Shown here piece by piece: positions 6,678 to 13,408 of a DNA stretch of 17,239 nucleotides. The position numbers were made by a program, and so were the translations under genes. Every line of letters begins with the position of its first letter. Position 1 is the first letter of the stretch. This stretch comes from CAZHWT01 sp964536215 (GTDB taxonomy: Bacteria; Patescibacteriota; CAZHWT01), in NCBI GenBank assembly GCA_964536215.1, contig CAZHWT010000028.1:1-17239 (forward strand), in the 5' to 3' direction. The notes under the pieces are model-generated. The model worked only from the letters and a program-made list of their open reading frames with translations. It was not told the origin of the DNA and made no database searches.

Positions 6678-7577
6678 TTAACTGGGTTGACAATGGGGGC
6701 AAAAGTGAGTGCCACGGCCGCCGACGACTGTTCGCTCGATCGAAGTGCCGCAGATGGGACAGGGCTGACCGGCTCGACGATAGACCTGGAGGTGATCTTG
6801 CATAGTTCCCTGCTGGCCATTGACGTCAACATAATGCTGGCTGGATGTGCCGTTGTATTTAATACCAATAGCCAAAACTTCTTTAACAGTGTTAAGGAGC
6901 GTTTTAGTTTGAGCTTGGGTGAGCTGTCCGGCTGCTGTAGCTGGATGGATTTTAGCCATAAACAAGCTTTCGTCAGCGTATATGTTGCCGACCCCGGCGA
7001 TAATAGATTGGTCCAAAAGAACTTGCTTAATCTTTAGCCTAGGGTGTTGTTTTACTTTTGAACTAAAATAGTGTTCGTTAAAATCATCTGTTAACGGTTC
7101 TGGGCCAAACGATGTATAAGCAGTATGTGATTCCAAAGCGTTAGCGAGGAGGATTTTAATATACCCAAACTGGCGCTGATCATTAAAGTATAGCTTAGAC
7201 TTATCGGAGAAATTAAAAACGAGGCGGGTGGATTTGACTGGCAACTGATTTATCATGTCAGCGTTAGGATGACCGCCGGCAATGCGGTGCTGGTTTTGGT
7301 CGACAAAGATGAGTTGTCCGGTCATTTTTAGATGAATGAGCATGACGGTTTCATCTGAGGTGTGGACGATTATCATTTTGCCCCTTCGAGTGATAGCGGT
7401 AATTGTTTTGCCCGTCAGGATAGCTTTTATTTGCTCTACTTCCCTATCGCCTGTTGCCCTGATCGAATCCAGCCAAATAGTTTTGGGTAAAAACACCTCA
7501 ATGTCTGAGATGGTTTTATTGACGATGGCGGGGGCGAGGCCTTTGACGATGGTTTCAACTTCAGGGAGTTCAGGCAT
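6678..7577 (-). CDS. mutM: Formamidopyrimidine-DNA glycosylase
   Basis: Fpg excises 8-oxoguanine and formamidopyrimidines and cleaves the abasic site by beta,delta-elimination. The N-terminus MPELPEVET fixes the start, because Pro2 is the nucleophile and Glu3 is catalytic. Lys67 in RRGKMII corresponds to E. coli Lys57. AGVGNIY (194-200) and the C-terminal zinc finger (Cys273, Cys276, Cys293, Cys296) with GGRGTHFC and Arg288 are all present, so the enzyme should be active. At 299 residues it is about 30 longer than E. coli Fpg. Part of the excess is a loop at about 92-116 (from VDQNQHRIAGGHPN to KSTR). polA lies upstream on the same strand, which supports a base-excision-repair grouping, but a 268-base repeat-rich gap separates them. 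Confidence 0.97.
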   Translation of the reverse strand: MPELPEVETIVKGLAPAIVNKTISDIEVFLPKTIWLDSIRATGDREVEQIKAILTGKTITAITRRGKMIIVHTSDETVMLIHLKMTGQLIFVDQNQHRIAGGHPNADMINQLPVKSTRLVFNFSDKSKLYFNDQRQFGYIKILLANALESHTAYTSFGPEPLTDDFNEHYFSSKVKQHPRLKIKQVLLDQSIIAGVGNIYADESLFMAKIHPATAAGQLTQAQTKTLLNTVKEVLAIGIKYNGTSSQHYVDVNGQQGTMQDHLQVYRRAGQPCPICGTSIERTVVGGRGTHFCPHCQPS

Positions 7578-7586
7578 GGGAGAGGC

Positions 7587-7607
7587 TAGGTTTTAGGTTT
7601 TAGTTAC
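7587..7607. repeat. Heptamer array TAGGTTT before fpg
   Basis: TAGGTTT (7587-7593), TAGGTTT (7594-7600) and a diverged TAGTTAC (7601-7607). The array begins 10 bases upstream of the fpg start codon. The same unit is used before polA at 10556-10590. Confidence 0.65.
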
Positions 7608-7608
7608 T

Positions 7609-7657
7609 TTCGAGCGGAGTCGAAAAGCGTTGAGGAGAGTTTTCGACATTGCTCGAA
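7609..7657. repeat. REP-like imperfect palindrome
   Basis: Outer arms TTCGAGC (7609-7615) and GCTCGAA (7651-7657) and inner arms GTCGAAAA (7619-7626) and TTTTCGAC (7640-7647) pair perfectly, separated by a symmetric 3x3 internal loop. The apical loop is 13 bases. Its left arm also reads as a short palindrome, TTTCGAGCGGAGTCGAAA. This architecture resembles the REP-type intergenic palindromes dispersed in many bacterial genomes. Only one copy is visible here. Confidence 0.55.
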
Positions 7658-7680
7658 TGGTAGGTGGTTTAATTTTAGGC

Positions 7681-7720
7681 TGATTCTGATTCTGATTCTG
7701 ATTCTGATTCTGATTCTGAT
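7681..7720. repeat. Hexanucleotide microsatellite (TGATTC)6
   Basis: Six perfect copies of TGATTC plus TGAT, 40 bases without error. It lies directly downstream, in fpg orientation, of a perfect TATAAT at 7724-7729, so the predicted transcription start falls at its edge. Perfect repeats of this length are prone to slippage. Confidence 0.9.
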
Positions 7721-7723
7721 TAA

Positions 7724-7729
7724 ATTATA
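7724..7729 (-). promoter_or_regulatory. -10 box upstream of fpg
   Basis: TATAAT on the minus strand, 147 bases before the fpg start. No clear -35 is seen: the base composition around 7740-7775 is almost all A/T. The start site would be near 7717, in the microsatellite. Confidence 0.35.
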
Positions 7730-7845
7730 CCTTATTATTGTCTATTCTTATATAATTTATTTAAATAATCTCTTGATTATAGCAATTGTGTTTTATCGAG
7801 CAACTTTTCTATTCAATCCTTATGTTTCGACTATCAAGTTGGTTA

Positions 7846-10548
7846 TTATGAAGCAACTTTCTCCATCTGGCCCCAGTTGTGGCCGATTTTGGCTTCGGCT
7901 TCTAGTTTGACGGAGAGATCCATGGCGGATTCCATGTATTTCTTGATGACGGGGAGAATCGTATCCAGCTCGTCGGGTGGGACGGTAAAGACTAGTTCGT
8001 CGTGGACTTGGAGGAGCATTTTGGTGGTGGTGTTATGCTCTTCTAGGTGGTTTTGAATGTTGACCATGGCAATTTTAATGATATCGGCGGCGGTGCCTTG
8101 GATGGGCATGTTAATGGCCATGCGCTCTGCCCCGCTGCGGATTTGATAATTGGAAGAGGTAAGTTCGGGGATGCGGCGGCGGCGACCTGATAGGGTTTCA
8201 ACAAAGCCTTGTTGGTGGGCTTGTTTAATGGAATCGTCCAAGTACTTTTTGACGCCTTGATAGACGGCAAAGTAATCCTCGATAAACTGAGCAGCTTCGG
8301 CGCGAGTAATGCCTAGTTGCACAGACAGTCCATGGGCGGACTGGCCGTACATGATGCCAAAGTTAATGGTTTTGGCGGCTCGGCGCTGGTCGGGCGTCAC
8401 TTGGTCGACGGGGCTATTAAAGACTTTGGCGGCGGTGGCAGCGTGAACATCTTGGCCGGATTTAAAAGCGTCGAGCAGGGCTGGATCGTTGCTGACGTGA
8501 GCCAGGAGGCGTAGTTCAATTTGCGAGTAGTCGACTGAGAGAAGTTGATGGCCGGGGTCGGCAATAAAGGCTTCGCGGATACGGCGCCCGGCTTCGGTGC
8601 GGATGGGAATGTTCTGCAGATTGGGATTGGACGATGACAGGCGGCCTGTGGCGGCGACAGCTTGACTGTAAGAGGTGTGCAAGCGACCGTCGATGGGGCT
8701 AACTTGGGCTGGTAAGGCCTCAATATAGGTGGATTTGAGCTTATATAGCTCTCGGTACTGCAGAATCATATCGACAACGGGGTGAGCGGTTTTGAGGCTC
8801 TGTAGAACTGATTCGTCGGTGGAGCGACCAGTTTTAGTTTTTTTACTGTTGGGCAGGCCGAGTTGGTCGAATAAGACTTCGGCTAATTGTTTGGGAGAGT
8901 TGATATTAAAATGATGACCGACGGCGTCGTAAATGCCGCTTTCGAGCTGCATGAGTTGCTTGCCAAGGTCGTGAGACATTTGCTTGAGCAGGGCTTCATC
9001 GAGAAGAATACCCGTTTCCTCCATAGTAGCTAAGACCTTGGCCACGGGCATTTCTATGCTGTCGAACAGCTCTTTGAGCTTGGGCTGGGTCTGGAACTGT
9101 TTTTGGTAGAGTTGAAAAAGTTGCCAGGTGTGGTCGGCGTCGGCAGCTGCATATGGGGCGACCTGCTCGACTGGGACTTGGTCCATGGTTTTTTGATTAG
9201 CGCCAGTGCCGATGAGTTCGGTAATGGGCGTGGCATTGATGCCAAATTCGTTAAAGGCCAATTCTTTAAGGCCAAAGCGTCCCAACCCCTCTTTGAGAAT
9301 ATAGGCGGCGATCATGGTGTCAAAGGTGACGTTGCTAACTTGGACGCCAGCCTGATGCAGCATTTCGACGTCGAATTTGGCGTTATGGGCAACCTTGGCG
9401 ATGGAGTTGTCCTGGAAGAAGTCTTTGAGTAGTGGCTCAGACCAGTCGGTCCAGGGAATGTAAAAGCCGGTATGCTCTTTGACTGAGAGAGAGGCCCCAA
9501 TAATGCGACCGTCCCAAGGACTAAGGCTGGTGCCCTCGGTGTCAAAGGCGACGTGCGACGACTTCTTGAGGTCGGCCAGGACTTTGACTAGCTGTTCTCT
9601 GCTTTCAATTAGCTGGTAATCGGTGGGAGCAGCCTCGGTCTGACTGGCTAGGTTGGGCTGTCCACTGGCAGCCGGCAACTTGGGAATGAGAGAGCGGAAT
9701 TCTAGCTCTTGGAAGAGTTGGGTTACTTCGTCTGCGTTGTAACTATGCGTATCGCTGCTGTCAAAGTCGACCTCGAGTGGTACGTCAGTTTTTATGGTGG
9801 CTAAGGTTTTGGATAAGTAGGCTGATTCTTTACCACTTTTGAGTAACTCTTGTGTTCTTGGTTTTAACTTTTCAATGTTAGCATAGACAGAATCTAGATC
9901 TTGATACTCAGCTAAAAGCTGAGTAGCTGTTTTTTCGCCAATACCGGGGACTCCGGGAATGTTATCGGAAGTGTCGCCGCGCAACGCTTTGTAGTCGACA
10001 ATCTGGGAAGGAGCCAAGCCGCCGAATTTAGCTTTGACCCCTTCGATGTCGTAAGTGACAACCTCGGAGAGCTTTTGCTTGGCGGTGTAGACGCTGGTGC
10101 GGTCGTTAACGAGCTGAGTAGCGTCCATGTCGGCAGTCAGGATATAGGTGTGCAGGTTGGGCTTTTGATTGGCGATATGCGCAATGGTGCCAATAATATC
10201 GTCGGCCTCAAAGCCATCTGTTTCAAAGACTGGTAGGTCAAAGGCGGCTACGACCTGTTTAAGGCGAGGAATTTGCTTGGCCAGGTCTTCGTCCATTTTC
10301 TGACGAGTAGCTTTGTAGTCGGCGGAAAGCTGATGGCGAAAGGTGGGGGCGGAGCGGTCGAAGGCGAACATGACATAGTCCGGTTGTAGGTCTTGAACAG
10401 CCCTGAGGAAAAGCATCATAAAGCCAAAAATGGCGTTGACTTGTTCCCCACTGCCAGTTGTGAGCGGTGGAACGCCATGGTAGGCGCGATGCATGAGGGC
10501 ATTGCCGTCGATAAGGAGGAGTTTCTGGGAGGGGCGAGAAGAAGGCAT
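7846..10548 (-). CDS. polA: DNA polymerase I
   Basis: Full-length Pol I of 900 residues, for primer removal, gap filling and repair synthesis. Three domains are complete. The 5'-3' exonuclease (about 1-290) includes LLIDGNALMHRAYHG, DGFEADDIIGT and GDTSDNIPGVPGIGEKTA. The 3'-5' exonuclease (about 310-490) keeps all DEDDy residues: Asp336/Glu338, Asn389/Asp393 and Tyr466/Asp470, so proofreading should be active. The polymerase has motif A DYSQIELR (673-680), motif B with Lys726, Phe730 and Tyr734, and motif C QVHDE (847-851). Phe730 is the residue that in Pol I disfavours dideoxynucleotides. No Shine-Dalgarno site precedes the ATG; four C residues directly abut it, and upstream lies a heptamer array shared with fpg. 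Confidence 0.98.
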   Translation of the reverse strand: MPSSRPSQKLLLIDGNALMHRAYHGVPPLTTGSGEQVNAIFGFMMLFLRAVQDLQPDYVMFAFDRSAPTFRHQLSADYKATRQKMDEDLAKQIPRLKQVVAAFDLPVFETDGFEADDIIGTIAHIANQKPNLHTYILTADMDATQLVNDRTSVYTAKQKLSEVVTYDIEGVKAKFGGLAPSQIVDYKALRGDTSDNIPGVPGIGEKTATQLLAEYQDLDSVYANIEKLKPRTQELLKSGKESAYLSKTLATIKTDVPLEVDFDSSDTHSYNADEVTQLFQELEFRSLIPKLPAASGQPNLASQTEAAPTDYQLIESREQLVKVLADLKKSSHVAFDTEGTSLSPWDGRIIGASLSVKEHTGFYIPWTDWSEPLLKDFFQDNSIAKVAHNAKFDVEMLHQAGVQVSNVTFDTMIAAYILKEGLGRFGLKELAFNEFGINATPITELIGTGANQKTMDQVPVEQVAPYAAADADHTWQLFQLYQKQFQTQPKLKELFDSIEMPVAKVLATMEETGILLDEALLKQMSHDLGKQLMQLESGIYDAVGHHFNINSPKQLAEVLFDQLGLPNSKKTKTGRSTDESVLQSLKTAHPVVDMILQYRELYKLKSTYIEALPAQVSPIDGRLHTSYSQAVAATGRLSSSNPNLQNIPIRTEAGRRIREAFIADPGHQLLSVDYSQIELRLLAHVSNDPALLDAFKSGQDVHAATAAKVFNSPVDQVTPDQRRAAKTINFGIMYGQSAHGLSVQLGITRAEAAQFIEDYFAVYQGVKKYLDDSIKQAHQQGFVETLSGRRRRIPELTSSNYQIRSGAERMAINMPIQGTAADIIKIAMVNIQNHLEEHNTTTKMLLQVHDELVFTVPPDELDTILPVIKKYMESAMDLSVKLEAEAKIGHNWGQMEKVAS

Positions 10549-10555
10549 GGGGAGT

Positions 10556-10590
10556 TAGGAGCTAGGTTTTAGGTTCTAGGTTCTAGGGCG
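10556..10590. repeat. Heptamer array TAGGTTY before polA
   Basis: Five in-phase units: TAGGAGC (10556), TAGGTTT (10563), TAGGTTC (10570), TAGGTTC (10577) and TAGGGCG (10584). It begins 8 bases upstream of the polA start codon. The conserved part is TAGG. Confidence 0.8.
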
Positions 10591-10653
10591 TTTGCCCATT
10601 TGCGCGTTTGCTGGATGAATGAATCTTTTATGGTACGAGCCAACGTGCAAACT

Positions 10654-10681
10654 GGGTAAGTAGCGCGAGCGCTACTTACCC
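10654..10681 (-). other. 13-bp perfect hairpin over the ftsH stop codon
   Basis: Arms 10654-10666 and 10669-10681 are perfect 13-bp complements with a two-base spacer. On the minus strand the first arm contains the last two ftsH codons and its TAG stop (10672-10674). No U-tract follows, so this is not a standard intrinsic terminator. It may stop RNA polymerase with help, stabilise the mRNA end or influence termination of translation. Confidence 0.75.
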
Positions 10682-12540
10682 ATGAGGGCTTCGAATTCGT
10701 CGCCTTCTAGGGTTTCCTGTTCCATGAGCTTGTCAACTAATTCGTCCAGCTTGGCACGGTGCTTTTTGAGGATGTCGATGGCTTGTTGGTAGGCTTCGTC
10801 AAGAATGCGCTTAACTTCTTCATCTATCTGACGATTAGTCTCTTCGGAGTAGCTGGTCCGCTCGCCCATGTCGCGGCCCAAGAAGACCATTTCTTCGCTC
10901 TTTTCCAGGTTGATGGGGCCAATCTTGCTCATGCCATAACGAGTAACCATGTCACGGGCAATTTGCGTGGCCTTTTCGAAGTCGTTGGAGGCGCCAGTGG
11001 TTTGCTCGTTGTAAATGAGCTCCTCGGCAGCTCGACCACCCATAGCATAGGCAATGACCGAGAAAAGGCGAGTTTTGGTTTCGTTATAGCGGTCTATCGT
11101 AGGGAGAATGAGGTTGTAGCCTAAGGCCATACCGCGGGAAACGATGGTAATGCGGTGGACTGGGTCCGTTTCGGGCATAAAGTGGGCTACAATAGCGTGA
11201 CCACCCTCGTGATAGGCAGTCATTTTTTTGTCCTCGTCGGACTGTAAACGGCGCTTTTCAGGACCCATTTTTACCTTGGTGGCAGCGTCTTCTAGGTCAA
11301 GAGCCGTAATTTCTTTAGCATTCTTGCGAGCCGCGGCGATGGCAGCTTCGTTGAGCATATTTTCTAGGTCTGCTCCAGAGAAGCCAATGGTGCGGCGGGC
11401 AATTTTGTTAACGTCCACGTCTTTAGCAATTGGTTTATTGCGCATGTGAATGCTAATAATGGCTTTGCGGCCCTCCAGGTCGGGTAGGTCAATAATGACG
11501 CGGCGGTCAAACCGACCAGGGCGAAGCAGGGCTGGATCAAGCACATCGGGACGGTTGGTTGAGGCAATAACAATAACGTTGGTATTAGACTCAAAGCCGT
11601 CCATTTCGACCAGGATCTGGTTAAGGGTTTGCTCGCGCTCGTCGTGTCCTCCACCTAAGCCGGCACCGCGCTGACGGCCAATGGCATCGATTTCGTCAAT
11701 GAAGATAATAGATGGTGAAGCTTTTTTGGCAGTTTCGAACAAGTCGCGAACACGACTAGCTCCGACGCCAACCAGCATTTCCATGAACTCGCTACCAGCG
11801 ATGGAAAAGAACGGCGTACCAGCTTCTCCGGCGATGGCTCGGGCTAAGAGAGTTTTACCAGTACCAGGAGGGCCGACCAGTAGAACGCCTTTGGGAATTT
11901 TGGCGCCCAGCTTGGCAAACTTTTCGGGTTTTTTGAGGAATTCAATGACCTCTTCTAACTCCTGCTTGGCTTCGTCTACGCCGGCGACATCCTTGAATTT
12001 AGTGCGTGGCTTGTCCTGAGTGAAGAGCTTAGCCCTAGAACGACCAAACTGGAACAGAGAGCCGGAAGCACTACGGGATTGGCGAATAATAAAGAAAATA
12101 AAGGCGCCGATAAGGATAAAAGGTGAAATGCTAATAAGTGCGTTAACCCAGAAACTAGCAGCACTCTCCCCCTTTACTTGAGTGGGGATGGAGTTGGGGT
12201 CAATATCGTAATTTTTGAGAATAGTAGTAAAGTCGACGGTTGGTTCTTTGCGGGCGATTTTGTCGGTATCTGCGTCTTTGTAGTCAAGGGTGATAAGGTC
12301 GCCATCAATTTCGGCCTTGGAGACTTGGCCTGCCTTAATGTCTTTCATAGCCTGAGATAGGTCAATCTTTTGTTGAGTCGCCTGATCGCCCAGAACATAG
12401 TTGGACAGCAAGACGATGCCAACTATAGCAATAAGCGCGTAGACAATATAATTGCGGGTATTATCCATCCAGTTGTTGGATGGTGGCGGCGGGACTTGAG
12501 GTCCTTGCGGGACCGGTGGCATGGGAGTTTTTTCTGACAT
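10672..12540 (-). CDS. ftsH: ATP-dependent zinc metalloprotease FtsH
   Basis: A membrane-anchored hexameric protease that extracts and degrades membrane and regulatory proteins. The 622 residues comprise a proline-rich cytoplasmic N-terminus (1-25), TM1 (about 31-48), an extracytoplasmic domain (about 50-128), TM2 (about 130-152), an AAA+ module and an M41 protease domain. Walker A is GPPGTGKT (223-230) and Walker B IIFIDE (278-283). The second region of homology contains TNRPDVLDPALLRPGRFDRR. The zinc site is HEGGH (444-448), with Asp520 as the third ligand. The start is supported by AAAAGGA (12551-12557) ten bases upstream, the only convincing Shine-Dalgarno-like site before a gene in this window. 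A hairpin covers the stop codon. Confidence 0.98.
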   Translation of the reverse strand: MSEKTPMPPVPQGPQVPPPPSNNWMDNTRNYIVYALIAIVGIVLLSNYVLGDQATQQKIDLSQAMKDIKAGQVSKAEIDGDLITLDYKDADTDKIARKEPTVDFTTILKNYDIDPNSIPTQVKGESAASFWVNALISISPFILIGAFIFFIIRQSRSASGSLFQFGRSRAKLFTQDKPRTKFKDVAGVDEAKQELEEVIEFLKKPEKFAKLGAKIPKGVLLVGPPGTGKTLLARAIAGEAGTPFFSIAGSEFMEMLVGVGASRVRDLFETAKKASPSIIFIDEIDAIGRQRGAGLGGGHDEREQTLNQILVEMDGFESNTNVIVIASTNRPDVLDPALLRPGRFDRRVIIDLPDLEGRKAIISIHMRNKPIAKDVDVNKIARRTIGFSGADLENMLNEAAIAAARKNAKEITALDLEDAATKVKMGPEKRRLQSDEDKKMTAYHEGGHAIVAHFMPETDPVHRITIVSRGMALGYNLILPTIDRYNETKTRLFSVIAYAMGGRAAEELIYNEQTTGASNDFEKATQIARDMVTRYGMSKIGPINLEKSEEMVFLGRDMGERTSYSEETNRQIDEEVKRILDEAYQQAIDILKKHRAKLDELVDKLMEQETLEGDEFEALMGK

Positions 12541-12550
12541 TTTAGAACAA

Positions 12551-12557
12551 TCCTTTT
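12551..12557 (-). promoter_or_regulatory. Shine-Dalgarno-like site of ftsH
   Basis: AAAAGGA on the minus strand, 10 bases before the ATG. It is noted because the other protein genes here lack a comparable site. Confidence 0.5.
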
Positions 12558-12603
12558 GGGAGAATATCCCCTTACTCTTGTAGTTTTTTAACCACTTTAG
12601 CTT

Positions 12604-12609
12604 ATCATA
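12604..12609 (-). promoter_or_regulatory. Weak -10 box upstream of ftsH
   Basis: TATGAT on the minus strand, 64 bases before the ftsH start. No convincing -35 box is seen. A start near 12597 would fit a leader of about 57 bases. Confidence 0.25.
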
Positions 12610-12684
12610 TTTGCAGAGAGAGTGCCAGAGGCAAGGGGCGTGGGGTTTAGCGGTTAGGGTAAAACGTAATTCGTTTATTCATTT

Positions 12685-12703
12685 ACCCCGATTTAATCGG
12701 GGT
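12685..12703. terminator. Bidirectional terminator-like hairpin between tRNA and ftsH
   Basis: ACCCCGAT (12685-12692) pairs with ATCGGGGT (12696-12703) across TTA. The plus side is followed by TTATTCG and the minus side by AAATGAATAAA, so U-tracts are poor in both directions. Its place between the tRNA unit and ftsH suits a transcription boundary. Confidence 0.4.
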
Positions 12704-12804
12704 TTATTCGATTGAGTAATTCGCAATTCGCCTATACTGCTCCACCACTCACTACTTACCTAGGTATCCTTGGGGTCCGGGGAAGCATGGGGAAAAGGCG
12801 TATT

Positions 12805-12841
12805 GGGGGTTTTGGGATTATTGGGGGTATTGGGAAATGGG
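12805..12841 (+). repeat. G-run array, potential G-quadruplex
   Basis: Five runs of at least three G (GGGGG, GGG, GGGGG, GGG, GGG) are separated by loops of 4 to 6 bases, meeting the simple G3N1-7 rule on the plus strand. TTGGG-type units recur through 12802-12857 in roughly 7- or 9-base steps. Confidence 0.55.
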
Positions 12842-12864
12842 ATATTGGAGGTACTGGATAGATA

Positions 12865-12909
12865 CACCAAGAGGTCTGTTAGTACATCGTACAAACAGAC
12901 CTCTTGGTG
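12865..12909 (-). repeat. 16-bp inverted repeat overlapping the tRNA-Met 3' end
   Basis: Arms 12865-12880 and 12894-12909 are perfect 16-bp complements. The 13-base loop contains a further self-pairing GTAC (12882-12885 with 12889-12892). On the minus strand the first arm begins at acceptor base 72 and includes the discriminator and encoded CCA of the tRNA. No U-tract follows the second arm. Confidence 0.85.
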
Positions 12910-12979
12910 CCAGCGGCGGGACTTGAACCTGCGACCAACGGCTTATGAGTCCGCTGCTCTACCACTGAGCTACGCTGGC
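12905..12979 (-). tRNA. tRNA with CAT anticodon, probably elongator tRNA-Met
   Basis: A 75-base cloverleaf with a perfect 7-bp acceptor (GCCAGCG/CGCTGGC), D arm GCTC/GAGC, anticodon loop CTCATAA, T loop TTCAAGT and encoded CCA. The T stem has an A51-C63 mismatch, also found in E. coli elongator tRNA-Met. The anticodon stem has an A31-G39 mismatch. CAT could also belong to the lysidine-modified tRNA-Ile2. I favour Met because E. coli isoleucine identity pairs C4-G69 and C29-G41 are absent (A4-T69, G29-C41) and a tRNA-Ile(UAU) occurs at 16352-16428. It lacks initiator features. Confidence 0.9.
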
Positions 12980-13094
12980 CCGAGGCAGCGCGCGGGCGCT
13001 GCGGAAAGATGAAGTATAAATCTTGAATACTGGAATTATGAATGAATAGCTAATACGAGGCTACCAATATTCACGACTCATTAAATAGTTCTTT

Positions 13095-13169
13095 TGGTGG
13101 GGCGGGTTGGATTCGAACCAACGACCTTGGGGTTATGAGCCCCACGAGCTACCACTGCTCTACCGCCCG
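13095..13169 (-). tRNA. Initiator tRNA-fMet (CAT)
   Basis: A 75-base cloverleaf with encoded CCA. Initiator hallmarks are visible: a mismatch at 1-72 (here C-C, C-A in E. coli), three consecutive G-C pairs at the base of the anticodon stem (TGGGG/CCCCA), and A11-T24 in the D stem. The anticodon loop is CTCATAA and the T arm GTTGG/CCAAC with loop TTCGAAT. It lies 115 bases upstream of the second CAT tRNA, and the two could share a transcript from the promoter at 13190-13218. Confidence 0.96.
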
Positions 13170-13189
13170 TCGACGATTTGCGCTTGGGC

Positions 13190-13218
13190 ACTATAGCATA
13201 GAGGCGGAGAAAGGGCAA
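13190..13218 (-). promoter_or_regulatory. Promoter of the initiator tRNA gene
   Basis: On the minus strand TTGCCC (13213-13218, 4/6) is followed after 17 bases by TATAGT (13190-13195, 5/6). The -10 is extended by TGC (13196-13198). Transcription would start near 13183, 14 bases before the mature tRNA. Confidence 0.7.
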
Positions 13219-13267
13219 CTTGCTCCCACTGGGGGGCGGGCTGTTGGGTGTGGATTTCTGGTTATAT

Positions 13268-13319
13268 GGTTGAAGGAGGTTGAGGGTTGAAGGTTAGAGG
13301 TTGAGGGTTGAAGGGTGAA
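13268..13319. repeat. Heptamer array GGTTGAR
   Basis: A unit at 13268-13274 is followed, after three extra bases, by six in-phase units: GGTTGAG (13278), GGTTGAA (13285), GGTTAGA (13292), GGTTGAG (13299), GGTTGAA (13306) and GGGTGAA (13313). It lies between divIC and the tRNA promoter. G-runs at 13305-13341 extend it and also meet a simple G-quadruplex rule. Confidence 0.8.
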
Positions 13320-13408
13320 GGGGTTGGGGCGATTGGGTGGGCTCCTCATTAGTGCTCGAATGGGATTAGGGTTCTGGTGTAGTTGTGAATGAGTAGAGGA
13401 TTGGTGGC

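Larger units (their letters stand above)
12541..12904. other. Spacer between ftsH and the tRNA-Met gene
   Basis: No gene is supported. The stretch holds the ftsH ribosome-binding site and a weak -10, a terminator-like hairpin (12685-12703), a 10-bp palindrome TACCTAGGTA (12757-12766), a G-run array (12805-12841) and most of the inverted repeat that overlaps the tRNA 3' end. Confidence 0.6.

Noticed and set aside
6672..7037. Plus-strand open frame of 121 codons over fpg
   Set aside because: It is antisense to a fully motif-supported fpg, and its translation has no recognisable domain.
7681..7720. CRISPR array
   Set aside because: The units are six bases with no spacers; it is a microsatellite. 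None of the repeat arrays has spacer-like unique segments, and no cas genes are present.
9103..9432. Plus-strand open frame of 109 codons over polA
   Set aside because: It is antisense to the polA exonuclease/polymerase region, with no motifs; a shadow of the polA codon pattern.
12905..12979. Lysidine-type tRNA-Ile2 (CAU)
   Set aside because: C4-G69 and C29-G41 are absent, the T stem resembles elongator tRNA-Met, and a UAU tRNA-Ile exists in the same window. Not fully excluded.
12770..13012. Plus-strand open frame of 80 codons across the tRNA-Met gene
   Set aside because: It translates the G-rich array, the inverted repeat and the tRNA in antisense, so it is not a gene.
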